Assembly (NCBI GenBank): GCA_008107755.1
Contig: VIRH01000058.1
Coordinates: forward strand, 248,001 to 312,000
Source of the DNA: Rhodobacterales bacterium
GTDB lineage: Bacteria > Pseudomonadota > Alphaproteobacteria > Rhizobiales > Stappiaceae
Reading direction: 5' to 3'
Length of the DNA stretch: 64,000 nt
Shown here: piece after piece, positions 32,850 through 41,569 of the stretch
How the letters are laid out: the number at the start of each line of letters is the position of its first letter
How positions within the stretch are numbered: the stretch's first letter is position 1
Notes under the pieces: model-generated
Seen by the model: only the letters and a program-made list of their open reading frames with translations
Told to the model about the DNA's origin: nothing
Databases searched by the model: none
Made by a program: the position numbers and the translations under genes

Positions 32850-34517
32850 TCAGGATCGGTCCCGGAACCGGTTGGTGATCGGGTACCGGCGATCCTTGCC
32901 AAAATTGCGCTCTGTGATCTTGACGCCTGGAGGCGCCTGACGGCGCTTGTATTCGGCGATGTAGAGCAGATGCTCGATCCTGTGGATCAGTTGCCTGTCG
33001 TGGCCGCGCTGCTCGATCTCTGTGACTGACATCTCTTCCTCGACGAGGCACTCCAGAATGTCGTCAAGAACGTCATAGGGCGGCAGGGAATCCTGGTCGG
33101 TCTGGTTTTCGCGCAGCTCCGCCGTCGGCACCTTGGCGATGATGTTGACGGGCACAACCTCCCCTTCCGGGCCCTGCAGGCCCTCCGGCCGGTTGACATT
33201 GCGCCAGGCTGCCAGATGATAGACCTGCGTCTTGTAGAGATCCTTGATCGGGTTGTAGCCGCCGTTCATGTCGCCATAGAGCGTCGCGTAGCCCACCGAC
33301 ATTTCGGACTTGTTGCCTGTCGTCAGAACCATGTGACCGAACTTGTTGGAGACGGCCATCAGGATGACGCCCCGCGTTCGGGATTGCAGGTTTTCCTCGG
33401 TCGTATCTTCGCTGGTGCCGCTGAAGAGTTCGCCCAAGGCAGAGTGGAACCCCTCGACCGGCTCGACAATCGGCACGGTGTCATAGCGAATGCCGAGCGC
33501 CGCGGCGCATTCGGCCGCATCCTTGATGCTTTCCTCGGAAGTGTAGCGGTAGGGCAGCATGATCGCATGCACCCTGTCGGCACCAAGCGCGTCGACCGCC
33601 ATCGCGGCACAGATGGCGGAGTCGAGCCCCCCGGACAGACCCAGCACCACACCTGGAAACCCGTTCTTGTTCACATAGTCGCCGAGGCCCAGAACGCAGG
33701 CGCACCAGTTGGCTTCGTCGATCTCCGGAAGCTTGACGGTGTCGCCCTTTTCGCAGACCCAGCCGTCGCCGTCGCGTTTCCAGTCGCTGATGCCGAGCGC
33801 AGGTTTGAACTGGGGCATCTGGAAGGCAAGAGACCGGTCGGCCTCAAGCGCAAAGGAACCGCCGTCGAACACGAGTTCGTCCTGGCCGCCAAGCTGATTG
33901 CAGTAGATGAGCGGCAGCCCCGTCTGGACCACACGCGCGACGACCACCTGCAACCGGTCCTCCGCGCGGTTCGCCCAGTAGGGAGAGCCGTTTGGCACGA
34001 GGAGCAGTTCGGCACCGGTTTCCGCCAGGCACTCGCAGACCTCGTCGTTCCAGATGTCCTCGCAGATCGGCAGACCCAGGCGGACACCGCGAAAATCGAC
34101 CGGCCCGGGCAAGGGACCGGCTGCGAAGACGCGTTTCTCGTCGAAGACGCTGTAGTTCGGCAGGTCGTACTTGTAGCGGATTGCCTTGATCTCGCCAGCG
34201 TCGAGCAGCAGCGCCGCGTTGTAGATGCGGCCGTCGTCGCCCTTCCACGGAGACCCGATGATCAAGCCCGGTCCGCCATCACCCGTTTCCTGCGCCAGCG
34301 CCTGAGCTGCTTCCATGCAGCGCCGCACGAAAGCCGGCTTCAGCACAAGGTCCTCCGGAAGATAGCCGGACAGGATAAGCTCGGAAACCAGAACCAGATC
34401 AGCCCCCTTTTCGGCGGCTTCTCGGCGGGCGGCGCGCACCAGTTCGGTGTTGCCGGCAATGTCGCCAACAGTCGGGTTTAGCTGGGCCACAGCCAGTCGA
34501 AAACGATCAGAAATCAT
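32850..34517 (-). CDS. nadE: Glutamine-dependent NAD+ synthetase
   Basis: Encodes about 555 residues in two domains. The N-terminal glutaminase (nitrilase fold) has the Glu-Lys-Cys triad in ELILSGYLPEDL, YKYDLPNYSVFDEKR and GLPICEDIW. The C-terminal synthetase (about 290-555) has the P-loop LGLSGGLDSAICAAMAVDAL and TGNKSEMSVGYATLYGDMNG. It amidates nicotinate adenine dinucleotide to NAD+ using glutamine and ATP. ATG 34517 fits the family start (MISDRFRLAVAQLNPTVGDI). The window also carries nadV-nadM at its far end, so both amidating and nicotinamide-salvage routes to NAD+ are encoded. The MFS gene follows almost without a gap. Confidence 0.96.
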   Translation of the reverse strand: MISDRFRLAVAQLNPTVGDIAGNTELVRAARREAAEKGADLVLVSELILSGYLPEDLVLKPAFVRRCMEAAQALAQETGDGGPGLIIGSPWKGDDGRIYNAALLLDAGEIKAIRYKYDLPNYSVFDEKRVFAAGPLPGPVDFRGVRLGLPICEDIWNDEVCECLAETGAELLLVPNGSPYWANRAEDRLQVVVARVVQTGLPLIYCNQLGGQDELVFDGGSFALEADRSLAFQMPQFKPALGISDWKRDGDGWVCEKGDTVKLPEIDEANWCACVLGLGDYVNKNGFPGVVLGLSGGLDSAICAAMAVDALGADRVHAIMLPYRYTSEESIKDAAECAAALGIRYDTVPIVEPVEGFHSALGELFSGTSEDTTEENLQSRTRGVILMAVSNKFGHMVLTTGNKSEMSVGYATLYGDMNGGYNPIKDLYKTQVYHLAAWRNVNRPEGLQGPEGEVVPVNIIAKVPTAELRENQTDQDSLPPYDVLDDILECLVEEEMSVTEIEQRGHDRQLIHRIEHLLYIAEYKRRQAPPGVKITERNFGKDRRYPITNRFRDRS

Positions 34518-34609
34518 GGAAACCGAACCAGGGAGTGTCTTTTCCCTTGGTGTAGCGGCAAGGCCGAGGCGTTGCAATCACCCAAATCGGCGGAAAGCGC
34601 TCTTGACGC

Positions 34610-35200
34610 TCATAGCAGGGCAAGGCCGTCTTGTTGGCCGCCACCCGGCTTCAAGGGGGCTACCGTGCCAACCGGCGCGCGTGTGTCCGCGTGCGTCGAC
34701 CGCGGCGCGGTGCGGTTCTGTCCCGGCCCCGGAATACCCTTGGACCGTCCCTGCATCTCCTGGCGCTCCAGGATTTCGCCGATATGGGCATAGAGAATTG
34801 CCGGCGCGATCGGTTTCGCGACAAAGCCGTGGATACCGAGATCGATGGCCTCCATGATGATTGCACGCCGCGCATAGGCCGTAACGATCAACACGGGCGT
34901 CGTGTTGACCAGCGGGTCGCGGTCCTTGCGCAGAAAGCGCAGGAAATCCGCGCCTCCGAATGGCTCCATGGCCCAGTCGCACAGAACCAGATCCGGCCTT
35001 CGGTCAACGACGAGTTCCAGTGCTTCCGTACCGTCCGTGGCCTCGAAAACACTGCGGATGCCGAAGCCAGCCAGCACTGAGCGAAGGATCGTACGCATAT
35101 GGGGATTGTCTTCCGCTATCAGGCAAGCGACAGACGACAAATCCCATTTCCGTTGCACGACCAATCCTCCCGAAGCGTTTTCCTGAAGGAACGTATACAT
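34610..35200 (-). CDS. Single-domain response regulator with disordered C-terminal tail
   Basis: Encodes about 196 residues. Residues ~22-145 are a receiver domain: the acidic pair in SVACLIAEDNPHMRTILRSV, the phospho-acceptor Asp in DLVLCDWAMEPFGGADFLRF, the conserved Thr in PVLIVTAYARRAIIMEAIDL and Lys in GFVAKPIAPAILY. There is no output domain; the last ~50 residues are Gly/Pro/Arg-rich. It resembles CheY-like or PleD/DivK-like receivers that act through protein contacts. ATG 35200 is chosen for the family-like leader; a GTG further in is possible. There is no histidine kinase next to it. A near-CtrA box (TTAA-N7-TTAC) sits just upstream. Confidence 0.88.
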   Translation of the reverse strand: MYTFLQENASGGLVVQRKWDLSSVACLIAEDNPHMRTILRSVLAGFGIRSVFEATDGTEALELVVDRRPDLVLCDWAMEPFGGADFLRFLRKDRDPLVNTTPVLIVTAYARRAIIMEAIDLGIHGFVAKPIAPAILYAHIGEILERQEMQGRSKGIPGPGQNRTAPRSTHADTRAPVGTVAPLKPGGGQQDGLALL

Positions 35201-35297
35201 CGGGTTGTTTAAGCGAGCCTTACCTGTCGGTACTTTTCCGTGCCTAGACAAGCTGAATAAGCAGTCAAAGCGCGCGGTTCCCCTCGCGCATGCAATA

Positions 35298-35317
35298 AGG
35301 GCGGCCGAAGCCGCCCT
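35298..35317 (-). terminator. Terminator of the DAHP synthase gene
   Basis: AGGGCGGC (35298-35305) and GCCGCCCT (35310-35317). On the minus strand the tetraloop is TTCG, a very stable hairpin, followed by a weak T run (TTATTGC). It begins about 53 bases after the stop codon. Confidence 0.65.
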
Positions 35318-35370
35318 GTCGTTGCATTGTCATGTGTCGGACTGGATATCCCGGGCCTGCGCCCCTGACA

Positions 35371-36753
35371 TCAGGCGCTTGCGGCGATCGGCTCGGCGCT
35401 CCGTCCGTCGCGTTCCTTCTTGAGGTTTTCCGCGATGAGGAAGGCCAGTTCGAGCGCCTGATCCGCATTGAGGCGCGGATCGCAGTGCGTGTGGTAACGA
35501 TCGCCGAGCTGCTCGGCTGTCAGCGCACGCGCGCCGCCGGTGCATTCGGTCACGTTGCGACCGGTCATTTCGACATGGACACCGCCGGCATGCGAGCCTT
35601 CGGCACGGTGAACCGCAAAGAAGGACTCCACTTCCTTCAGGATGCGGTCGAACGGACGGGTCTTGTAGCCGCCGGCCGTGATCGTGTTGCCGTGCATCGG
35701 GTCACAGGACCAGACCACCGAGCGTCCCTCGCGCTGGACGGCGCGAATGAGGTTCGGCAGGTGATCGTAGACCTTGTCGGCACCGAAGCGGGCAATCAGG
35801 GTCAGCCGCCCCGGCTCGTTTTCCGGGTTCAGGATGTCGATCAGCTCCAGAAGACCGTCCGGGGACATGGACGGGCCACATTTCAGGCCGATCGGATTCT
35901 TGATGCCGCGGAAGAACTCCACATGGGCATGATCGGGCTGGCGGGTCCGGTCGCCGATCCAGATCATGTGGCCCGAGGTGGCATACCAGTCGCCAGAAGT
36001 GGAATCGACACGGGTCAGCGCTTCTTCATACCCCAGAAGCAGAGCTTCGTGGCTGGTGAAGAAATCCGTGGACCGGAGCTGCGGAACGCTCTCGGCATTG
36101 ACGCCGCAGGCCTTCATGAAGTTCAGCGATTCCGAGATACGGTCCGCGAGTTCCTTGTAGCGATGTCCCTGCGGGCTGTCGGAGATGAACCCGAGCATCC
36201 AGCGATGCACCTGGTCCAGATTGGCGAAGCCACCTTGGGCGAAGGCGCGCAGCAGGTTCAGCGTTGCAGCCGACTGACGATAGGCCATCGTCATCCGGTT
36301 TGGATCGGGGATCCGGCTTTCCGGGGTGAAGTTGATGTCGTTGATGATGTCGCCGCGATAGCTCGGCAGCTCCACGTCGCCCTTCGTTTCCATGTTGGAG
36401 GAACGCGGCTTGGCAAACTGGCCCGCAATGCGGCCGACCTTGACCACCGGCTGGCTCGCCGCATAGGTCAGAACGACGGCCATCTGAAGGAAGACGCGGA
36501 AAAAGTCGCGAATGTGATCGGCCTGGTGCTCGGCAAAACTTTCGGCGCAATCGCCGCCCTGAAGCAGAAAACCGTTCCCCGCAGCAACCTGGGCTAGCTG
36601 ATTTTTCAGTGCTCGCGCCTCGCCGGCAAAAACCAGCGGCGGATACGTTGCCAGGCGCTGTTCAACATCCGCCAAAGCTTCCTGATCCGGGTATTCCGGA
36701 ACCTGCAGGATCGGTTTCGATCTCCAGCTCTCCGGGCTCCACTTCTCCGCCAT
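35371..36753 (-). CDS. Class II 3-deoxy-7-phosphoheptulonate (DAHP) synthase
   Basis: Encodes about 460 residues of the plant-like class II DAHP synthases, the first step of the shikimate pathway (phosphoenolpyruvate plus erythrose 4-phosphate). Seen: [35 protein letters not shown] with a metal-binding Cys, [67 protein letters not shown] and [19 protein letters not shown], including the metal-ligand His and Glu. GGAGTAGGAAGA precedes ATG 36753. Length is typical. It is a single gene with a strong hairpin after it. Feedback properties cannot be read from sequence by eye. Confidence 0.96.
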   Translation of the reverse strand: MAEKWSPESWRSKPILQVPEYPDQEALADVEQRLATYPPLVFAGEARALKNQLAQVAAGNGFLLQGGDCAESFAEHQADHIRDFFRVFLQMAVVLTYAASQPVVKVGRIAGQFAKPRSSNMETKGDVELPSYRGDIINDINFTPESRIPDPNRMTMAYRQSAATLNLLRAFAQGGFANLDQVHRWMLGFISDSPQGHRYKELADRISESLNFMKACGVNAESVPQLRSTDFFTSHEALLLGYEEALTRVDSTSGDWYATSGHMIWIGDRTRQPDHAHVEFFRGIKNPIGLKCGPSMSPDGLLELIDILNPENEPGRLTLIARFGADKVYDHLPNLIRAVQREGRSVVWSCDPMHGNTITAGGYKTRPFDRILKEVESFFAVHRAEGSHAGGVHVEMTGRNVTECTGGARALTAEQLGDRYHTHCDPRLNADQALELAFLIAENLKKERDGRSAEPIAASA

Positions 36754-37056
36754 TCTTCCTACTCCTACTGGACCCGAAGCCACATTTCGCTTTTTCGAGC
36801 TACGCGGTCCACGATCTTTTTCCTTGGGTAAGCCTGCCTCAGATAAGCAAACGTGCGGCCTTATACACCTGTCGCCCTGCTAAGGCCACAGGGCAATCCG
36901 CCAAAAATAAACCATACGCCGGACAGCTCCAAGCCTCCCTTGCCCTTTGGTCATTTTCTGATCCTGATCAATCCGGGCGAAGGCGAAGTCGTCTAATATC
37001 GTCGCGGTGAGACCTCGCCGGCATCGTCCCGAGGGCAGCCAAAGATGGGAGCCAGC

Positions 37057-37788
37057 ATGGCCAATCGCAGATTGGAACACAGCCACCGTCCCTCAGATAT
37101 CGCCGCCAGGCTGGCAGCCGGGCCCCGCCTGAGCTACCTCAGGGACTGGGTCTACGGCGGCATTGATGGCGCGGTCACGACCTTCGCGGTGGTCGCCGGA
37201 TCGGTCGGGGCTGCCTTTTCGATCAGGGTGATCCTCATCCTCGGCATCGCCAATCTGCTTGCGGACGGTTTTTCCATGGCGGCGGCGAATTACAGCGGCT
37301 CGAAATCGGAAAACGAAGACTACGCGCGCCTTCAGGCGGTGGAGGAAAAACACATCGCGATCGAGCCGGAAGGCGAGCGGGAGGAGATCCGCCAGATATT
37401 CAAGGCGAAGGGGTATGAAGGCGACGATCTTGATACGATGGTCCGGCTTGTGACCTCGAACCGGGCGGCCTGGATCGAGGCCATGATGCAGGGTGAATAC
37501 GGAATGGCGGGAAGCGACCGCTCGGCGGTCAGGGCCGCCCTTTACACATTCGCGGCCTTCGTCGTGTTCGGCTCCATTCCGCTGCTCCCCTTCGCCCTGT
37601 CATTGCCGCAAAGTCCGTCCCTTGCCTGCGGCCTGACGGCGCTGGCATTTTTCGTCATCGGATCCTTGCGGGCGCGCTGGTCCCAGCGCAGCTGGATATC
37701 CTGCGGCAGCGAAACGACCGCGATCGGAATGCTCGCGGCCGTCATTGCCTTTCTCGCAGGACATGGCCTGCAGATCCTCTTCGGCTGA
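37057..37788 (+). CDS. VIT1/CCC1-family membrane transporter
   Basis: Encodes about 243 residues. The VIT1/CCC1 hallmark is present: LRDWVYGGIDGAVTTFAVVA (TM1), then ILGIANLLADGFSMAAANYS (TM2), a cytoplasmic Glu-rich segment (EEKHIAIEPEGEREEIRQIF), which in the family binds metal, and three further C-terminal hydrophobic segments. Eukaryotic members move Fe2+ or Mn2+ into vacuoles; in bacteria the role is probably Fe/Mn efflux or handling, which is inferred. ATG 37057 is chosen because GGGAG lies six bases upstream; ATG 37045 is also in frame. It converges on the cyclotransferase gene 11 bases away. Confidence 0.9.
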   Translation: MANRRLEHSHRPSDIAARLAAGPRLSYLRDWVYGGIDGAVTTFAVVAGSVGAAFSIRVILILGIANLLADGFSMAAANYSGSKSENEDYARLQAVEEKHIAIEPEGEREEIRQIFKAKGYEGDDLDTMVRLVTSNRAAWIEAMMQGEYGMAGSDRSAVRAALYTFAAFVVFGSIPLLPFALSLPQSPSLACGLTALAFFVIGSLRARWSQRSWISCGSETTAIGMLAAVIAFLAGHGLQILFG

Positions 37789-37799
37789 GCCGCCCGGGA

Positions 37800-38396
37800 T
37801 CAGCTGGCCGGCTTCAGGTAGCTGACGCCGAGCTGGCGCAGCTTGCCGTCGATCAGGTCGGCAAGCTCATCGCTCAGGATGACGCTGCGCACATAATGGG
37901 GGGCGCTCCTGTCGGCTAGGACCGGCACCTGCCAGCCATCCGTCGTCTCGAGGAAGTGGTCTATCCCCTCTTCTCCCCAGATGCGGAAATAGCCGGCCAG
38001 AACACAGTCCAGATAACTTTGCAGGATCGGATGGGTGTCGGTTCCCCACATGTAGTGAGGCGCTGATGCGCGGAAGAGAAAGAGCCCTTCCGGCCCCGGG
38101 TTTCCGAGCGCCTCGCACTGGAAAGCCGCAGAAATTCCCTCAACGATATCATAGCGCTTTTCCCGCTCGCGCAAGGCGCCCAGACCGCTGAGGGGCTCGC
38201 GGGCGACGACGCCCCGGATCTCGCTTCCCGGCGCTTCGCGAACCGTCAACGCACACCGGCCGAGACCGTTTTCTCCGGTTCCGCAAACCTTCCACTCGCG
38301 CTTCCAGTTTGCGAGCCTCCCCGGTGTGACGTCGACCCCGGCGGGGATGGTGTCGATATTGACGAGGGAGCCATATCCAAAATAAGTGAATGTCAT
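37800..38396 (-). CDS. Gamma-glutamylcyclotransferase-like (GGCT/AIG2 fold) protein
   Basis: Encodes about 198 residues. The N-terminus TFTYFGYGSLVNIDTIPAG has the family's FGYGSL substrate-binding loop. The likely catalytic Glu lies in LREREKRYDIVEGI, where a Glu precedes RYD as in GGCT enzymes. The rest (PHYMWGTDTHPILQSYLDCV, GYFRIWGEEGIDHFLETTDG) matches longer alphaproteobacterial members. Enzymes of this fold cyclise gamma-glutamyl groups to 5-oxoproline; the substrate here is not certain. It is divergent from the class V aminotransferase by 54 bases, suggesting a shared regulatory region, and converges on the VIT1-like gene. Confidence 0.85.
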   Translation of the reverse strand: MTFTYFGYGSLVNIDTIPAGVDVTPGRLANWKREWKVCGTGENGLGRCALTVREAPGSEIRGVVAREPLSGLGALREREKRYDIVEGISAAFQCEALGNPGPEGLFLFRASAPHYMWGTDTHPILQSYLDCVLAGYFRIWGEEGIDHFLETTDGWQVPVLADRSAPHYVRSVILSDELADLIDGKLRQLGVSYLKPAS

Positions 38397-38450
38397 TGGG
38401 CTTACGTGATGAATTAGCGAACTCTTTCAAGGGTTGGTAGCGGGGAGATT

Positions 38451-39650
38451 ATGATGACTGTTCCATCCCTTTCCAAGCAGGACGTGGAAAACCTGCGTCA
38501 GGACACAGCCGGCGTGGAGGAGTTGATCCACTTCAACAATGCAGGAACAGGCCTTGCCCTGAAGCCCTGCCTAACCGCCGTGAAGGATCATCTCGACCTG
38601 GAAGCCCGCCTTGGCGGATACGAAGCCGCAAATGTCGCAAAGTCGGATCTGGACGCTTTCTATACCGCCCTTGCCGCGCTGATCGGCTGCAGGCCGCATG
38701 AGATCGCCTATGTCGAAAACGCCACCCGCGCCTGGGACATGGCTTTCTACGGCATCGATTTCCGTGAGGGCGACAGGATCGTCACGGGTCGGTCGGAATA
38801 CGTATCGAACTTTGTCGCCTTCCTGCAGATGAAAAAGCGGCGCGGCATCGAAATCGACATCGTGGAGGACGATCAGGACGGACAGATCGACCTGAAGGCG
38901 TTGAAGGCCACGATCGGGCCGAAAACGCGTCTTGTCGCGCTGACACATATTCCGACGTTTTCCGGACTCATCAATCCGGCGGAAGAGGTCGGCGAAATCG
39001 CCCGAGCGCACAAGGTGCTCTATCTGCTCGATGCCTGCCAGTCCGCGGGCCAGATCCCGCTGAATGCCAGGGAAATCGGCTGCCACATTCTCTCGGGCAC
39101 GGGCCGGAAATACCTCAGAGGGCCCAGGGGCACCGGGTTTCTGCATGTCAGCGACAACGTTCTCGACCAGATCGAGCCGCCCTTCACCGATCTCCAGTCC
39201 GCCGTCTGGGTCGACGAGACCAGCTATGAACTCGTTCCTGGCGCGAGGCGCTTTGAAACCTGGGAGCGATACGTCGCCGGACAGATCGGCCTTGCGGTCG
39301 CAACAAACTATGCCATCGGCGTCGGGATGGAGAAGATCGGCGAGAGGATCTGCACCCTCGCTGGCGAGCTCCGCACTGCCCTCTCCGCACTTCCGGGCGT
39401 CGCCCTTCACGACAAGGGCGCGCGCAAGGGCGGTATCGTCACCTTCACCGTTGAAGGTGAGGATCCACAGCAGACGAAGCACCGTCTTGAACAAGCCGGC
39501 ATGAACGTTTCCGTCAGCAGCGCAAGCTCCGCCCGAATAGACCTGCCTCTCCGGGGCCTGGACAGCGTCGTACGTGCCTCCGTCCACGCCTTCAACACGG
39601 AAGCGGAAGTCGAACGGTTTGTGAAGACACTGGGCACCTTCACCCGGTGA
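38451..39650 (+). CDS. Class V aminotransferase (PLP-dependent)
   Basis: Encodes about 399 residues of the fold-type I class V family (NifS/CsdB-like). Seen: IHFNNAGTGLALKPCL near the N-terminus, YVENATRAWDMAFYGI, ALTHIPTFSGLINPAEEVGE, LYLLDACQSAGQIPLNARE (Asp binding the PLP pyridine nitrogen and Gln two residues on) and the Schiff-base Lys in SGTGRKYLRGPRGTGFL. There is no obvious active-site Cys loop of desulfurases in the C-terminal part, so a role as aminotransferase, racemase or ergothioneine EgtE-like lyase is as likely as desulfurase. GGGGAG lies upstream; two adjacent ATG codons (38451, 38454) are possible. Substrate unknown. Confidence 0.87.
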   Translation: MMTVPSLSKQDVENLRQDTAGVEELIHFNNAGTGLALKPCLTAVKDHLDLEARLGGYEAANVAKSDLDAFYTALAALIGCRPHEIAYVENATRAWDMAFYGIDFREGDRIVTGRSEYVSNFVAFLQMKKRRGIEIDIVEDDQDGQIDLKALKATIGPKTRLVALTHIPTFSGLINPAEEVGEIARAHKVLYLLDACQSAGQIPLNAREIGCHILSGTGRKYLRGPRGTGFLHVSDNVLDQIEPPFTDLQSAVWVDETSYELVPGARRFETWERYVAGQIGLAVATNYAIGVGMEKIGERICTLAGELRTALSALPGVALHDKGARKGGIVTFTVEGEDPQQTKHRLEQAGMNVSVSSASSARIDLPLRGLDSVVRASVHAFNTEAEVERFVKTLGTFTR

Positions 39651-39937
39651 GCGCGCCCGAAAGCCTCTCTGACATCTGCAAATGAAACGGTGGCAACACC
39701 GGCCCGCGAGAGGTTTGACGCATGGTCCTCAGTGCATTGGGAGCGAATTCGCACATAAAATGAAATACTTATGTATACTTCATCGTAAAAATTAACACCA
39801 AATATTAACGATAAGAAATGAAATAAAACCCGAACTTTATAAGTTCAGGACCACCCATTGTTAAGGTATTTACTGCTACTGTCGGCGGGTCAAAAAATTA
39901 TAGCAATCTCAATTGATTGCATCGACAGGACTGCAAG

Positions 39938-41527
39938 TTGACAAAACCCAGCACAGAAAACGGTGGCCGGCAAGGAAGGCTGCCGCGCCAGCGTATTTCG
40001 CGTCTGGCATTTCTTCTGGCCGGTCTCCTGATCGCGGTTACGTCGGTTTCGTTGCTGTTCGTCGGTTATGTCGCATCGCGTGCATCCAACCGCCAGGCGA
40101 TCTCCCACGAAGAAAGACTGTTTCGCAACACGCTTGCCGATCAGAAGCGTTCGATCGTGCGCGGCCTGATGTCAGTGGCCGTGTCGGACGATTCCGTGGC
40201 CGGCCTCGTTCAGAAATTCGATCCGGTTTACGCCCGTAAGAGCTTCAAATCCCTGTGGAGCGAATTTTCCTTCAGCAAGGTCGTCGTCATTTCCGCAGAC
40301 TCCCAAATTCTCGCAGAGTCCTTCGAAGGTTACACACATATCTTCGAGCGATCTGTCGACGAGACGCCAGAGCTCCGTCACATCGTTGAAAAGGCGCGCA
40401 AGCTCTTTGTCTCGAACCGCGTCCGCATTCCCGGTGGCTTCGGCCATCGCTCGCTCAACGGGGTCGACCCGAGCGAGTTCGCGGTCATGGGGTTTGCCCG
40501 GATCGACGGTCAACCAGCGATCTATGGCGCGATGCCCGTCATTCCGGACGAATACAGGACGGCGCTTCCCGATGGTCCACCGACAATTCTTGTGTCGGCC
40601 ACCTATCTCAATTCGGCCCAGTTGAAACAATTGAATGCGCGTCTCAATTTCAATTCCTTCTCCTTCACCGAGGGGGATGCGAAACCGACGGACGGCCCCT
40701 ATCATCCTGTCGTGGACAGTCGCGGCAGGCTCATCGGTGCCTTTACGTGGGACTGGCAGCCGTTCGACACGACAATCTGGCCAACCGTGATACCGGTGGT
40801 CGTTCTCCTCAGCACTGCCCTGGCTGCCCTTGCCTTCGGAATTGCCTGGCGCATCGGACAGCTGACCCGCTCGCTACAGGCAAGCGAAGAGCAGAACCGA
40901 TACCTTGCCCTGCACGACAGCCTTTCTGGACTTGCAAACCGCCTCTCTTTCAATCGGGAGCTGGAGACAGCGATATCCGGCATTCGCGAAAAGCCGATCG
41001 CAATTCTTCATTGCGACCTCGACAAGTTCAAGAACGTGAATGATTCTCACGGTCACGCGGCGGGTGACGAGGTGATCCGGACGATCTCGGCCCGGCTGCG
41101 CAGGATCGTCGGGGAACTCGGGCTTGTCTGCCGGGTTGGCGGCGACGAATTCATGGTGATCTATCGCGGACCTGTGTCGAAGACCTATCTTCGCGTCCTG
41201 TGCGACGCCGTGCTCGACATGGGACGGCAGCACGTTCCGATCGAGCCAGGCCTTTCCGTTTCCGTGGGGATCAGCATCGGTGTCGCCATTGCGCCCCGCG
41301 ACGGCAGAACTGCCGAAGCCCTTGTCGCGGCGTCCGACGCCGCCCTTTATCATGCAAAACGCAACGGTCGGGGCGACCTTGCCTTTTATGGCGATCTTCC
41401 ACCGACACGGGACGCTACCCCTCAAGCAAGGCAGCCGCTCGAGGAGACGGCGGCTGCCGATGCCAATGGTTCAGGAACTGCCGGTGAGACTGGCCCGGTT
41501 GACCGACGGCGACTGGCGGCCAGCTGA
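39938..41527 (+). CDS. Membrane diguanylate cyclase with CHASE4-like sensor
   Basis: Encodes about 529 residues and starts, as best I can tell, at TTG 39938 with AGGA seven bases upstream; there is no ATG near. TM1 (ISRLAFLLAGLLIAVTSVSL) and TM2 (TVIPVVVLLSTALAALAFGI, about 275-295) flank a ~220-residue periplasmic CHASE4-like domain (ASNRQAISHEERLFRNTL, FSFSKVVVISADSQILAESF). A GGDEF domain follows (about 320-490): HDSLSGLANRLSFNRELE, LHCDLDKFKNVNDSHGHAAG and the intact catalytic loop VGGDEFMVIY. There is no EAL domain. The inhibitory RxxD site is not seen before GGDEF. It should make cyclic di-GMP in response to a periplasmic signal. The last ~40 residues are disordered. Confidence 0.9.
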   Translation: MTKPSTENGGRQGRLPRQRISRLAFLLAGLLIAVTSVSLLFVGYVASRASNRQAISHEERLFRNTLADQKRSIVRGLMSVAVSDDSVAGLVQKFDPVYARKSFKSLWSEFSFSKVVVISADSQILAESFEGYTHIFERSVDETPELRHIVEKARKLFVSNRVRIPGGFGHRSLNGVDPSEFAVMGFARIDGQPAIYGAMPVIPDEYRTALPDGPPTILVSATYLNSAQLKQLNARLNFNSFSFTEGDAKPTDGPYHPVVDSRGRLIGAFTWDWQPFDTTIWPTVIPVVVLLSTALAALAFGIAWRIGQLTRSLQASEEQNRYLALHDSLSGLANRLSFNRELETAISGIREKPIAILHCDLDKFKNVNDSHGHAAGDEVIRTISARLRRIVGELGLVCRVGGDEFMVIYRGPVSKTYLRVLCDAVLDMGRQHVPIEPGLSVSVGISIGVAIAPRDGRTAEALVAASDAALYHAKRNGRGDLAFYGDLPPTRDATPQARQPLEETAAADANGSGTAGETGPVDRRRLAAS

Positions 41528-41569
41528 CACCTGGACACATCGGGTCGCACCGGCCGGTGTCGCCTGTCT

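Noticed and set aside
35209-35223. TTAA-N7-TTAC upstream of the response regulator as a CtrA box.
   Set aside because: One mismatch in the second half-site; too weak to call by itself next to the perfect site at 852-867.
39791-39810. Two TTAAC half-sites near 39.8 kb as a CtrA box.
   Set aside because: The spacing is nine bases, not seven.
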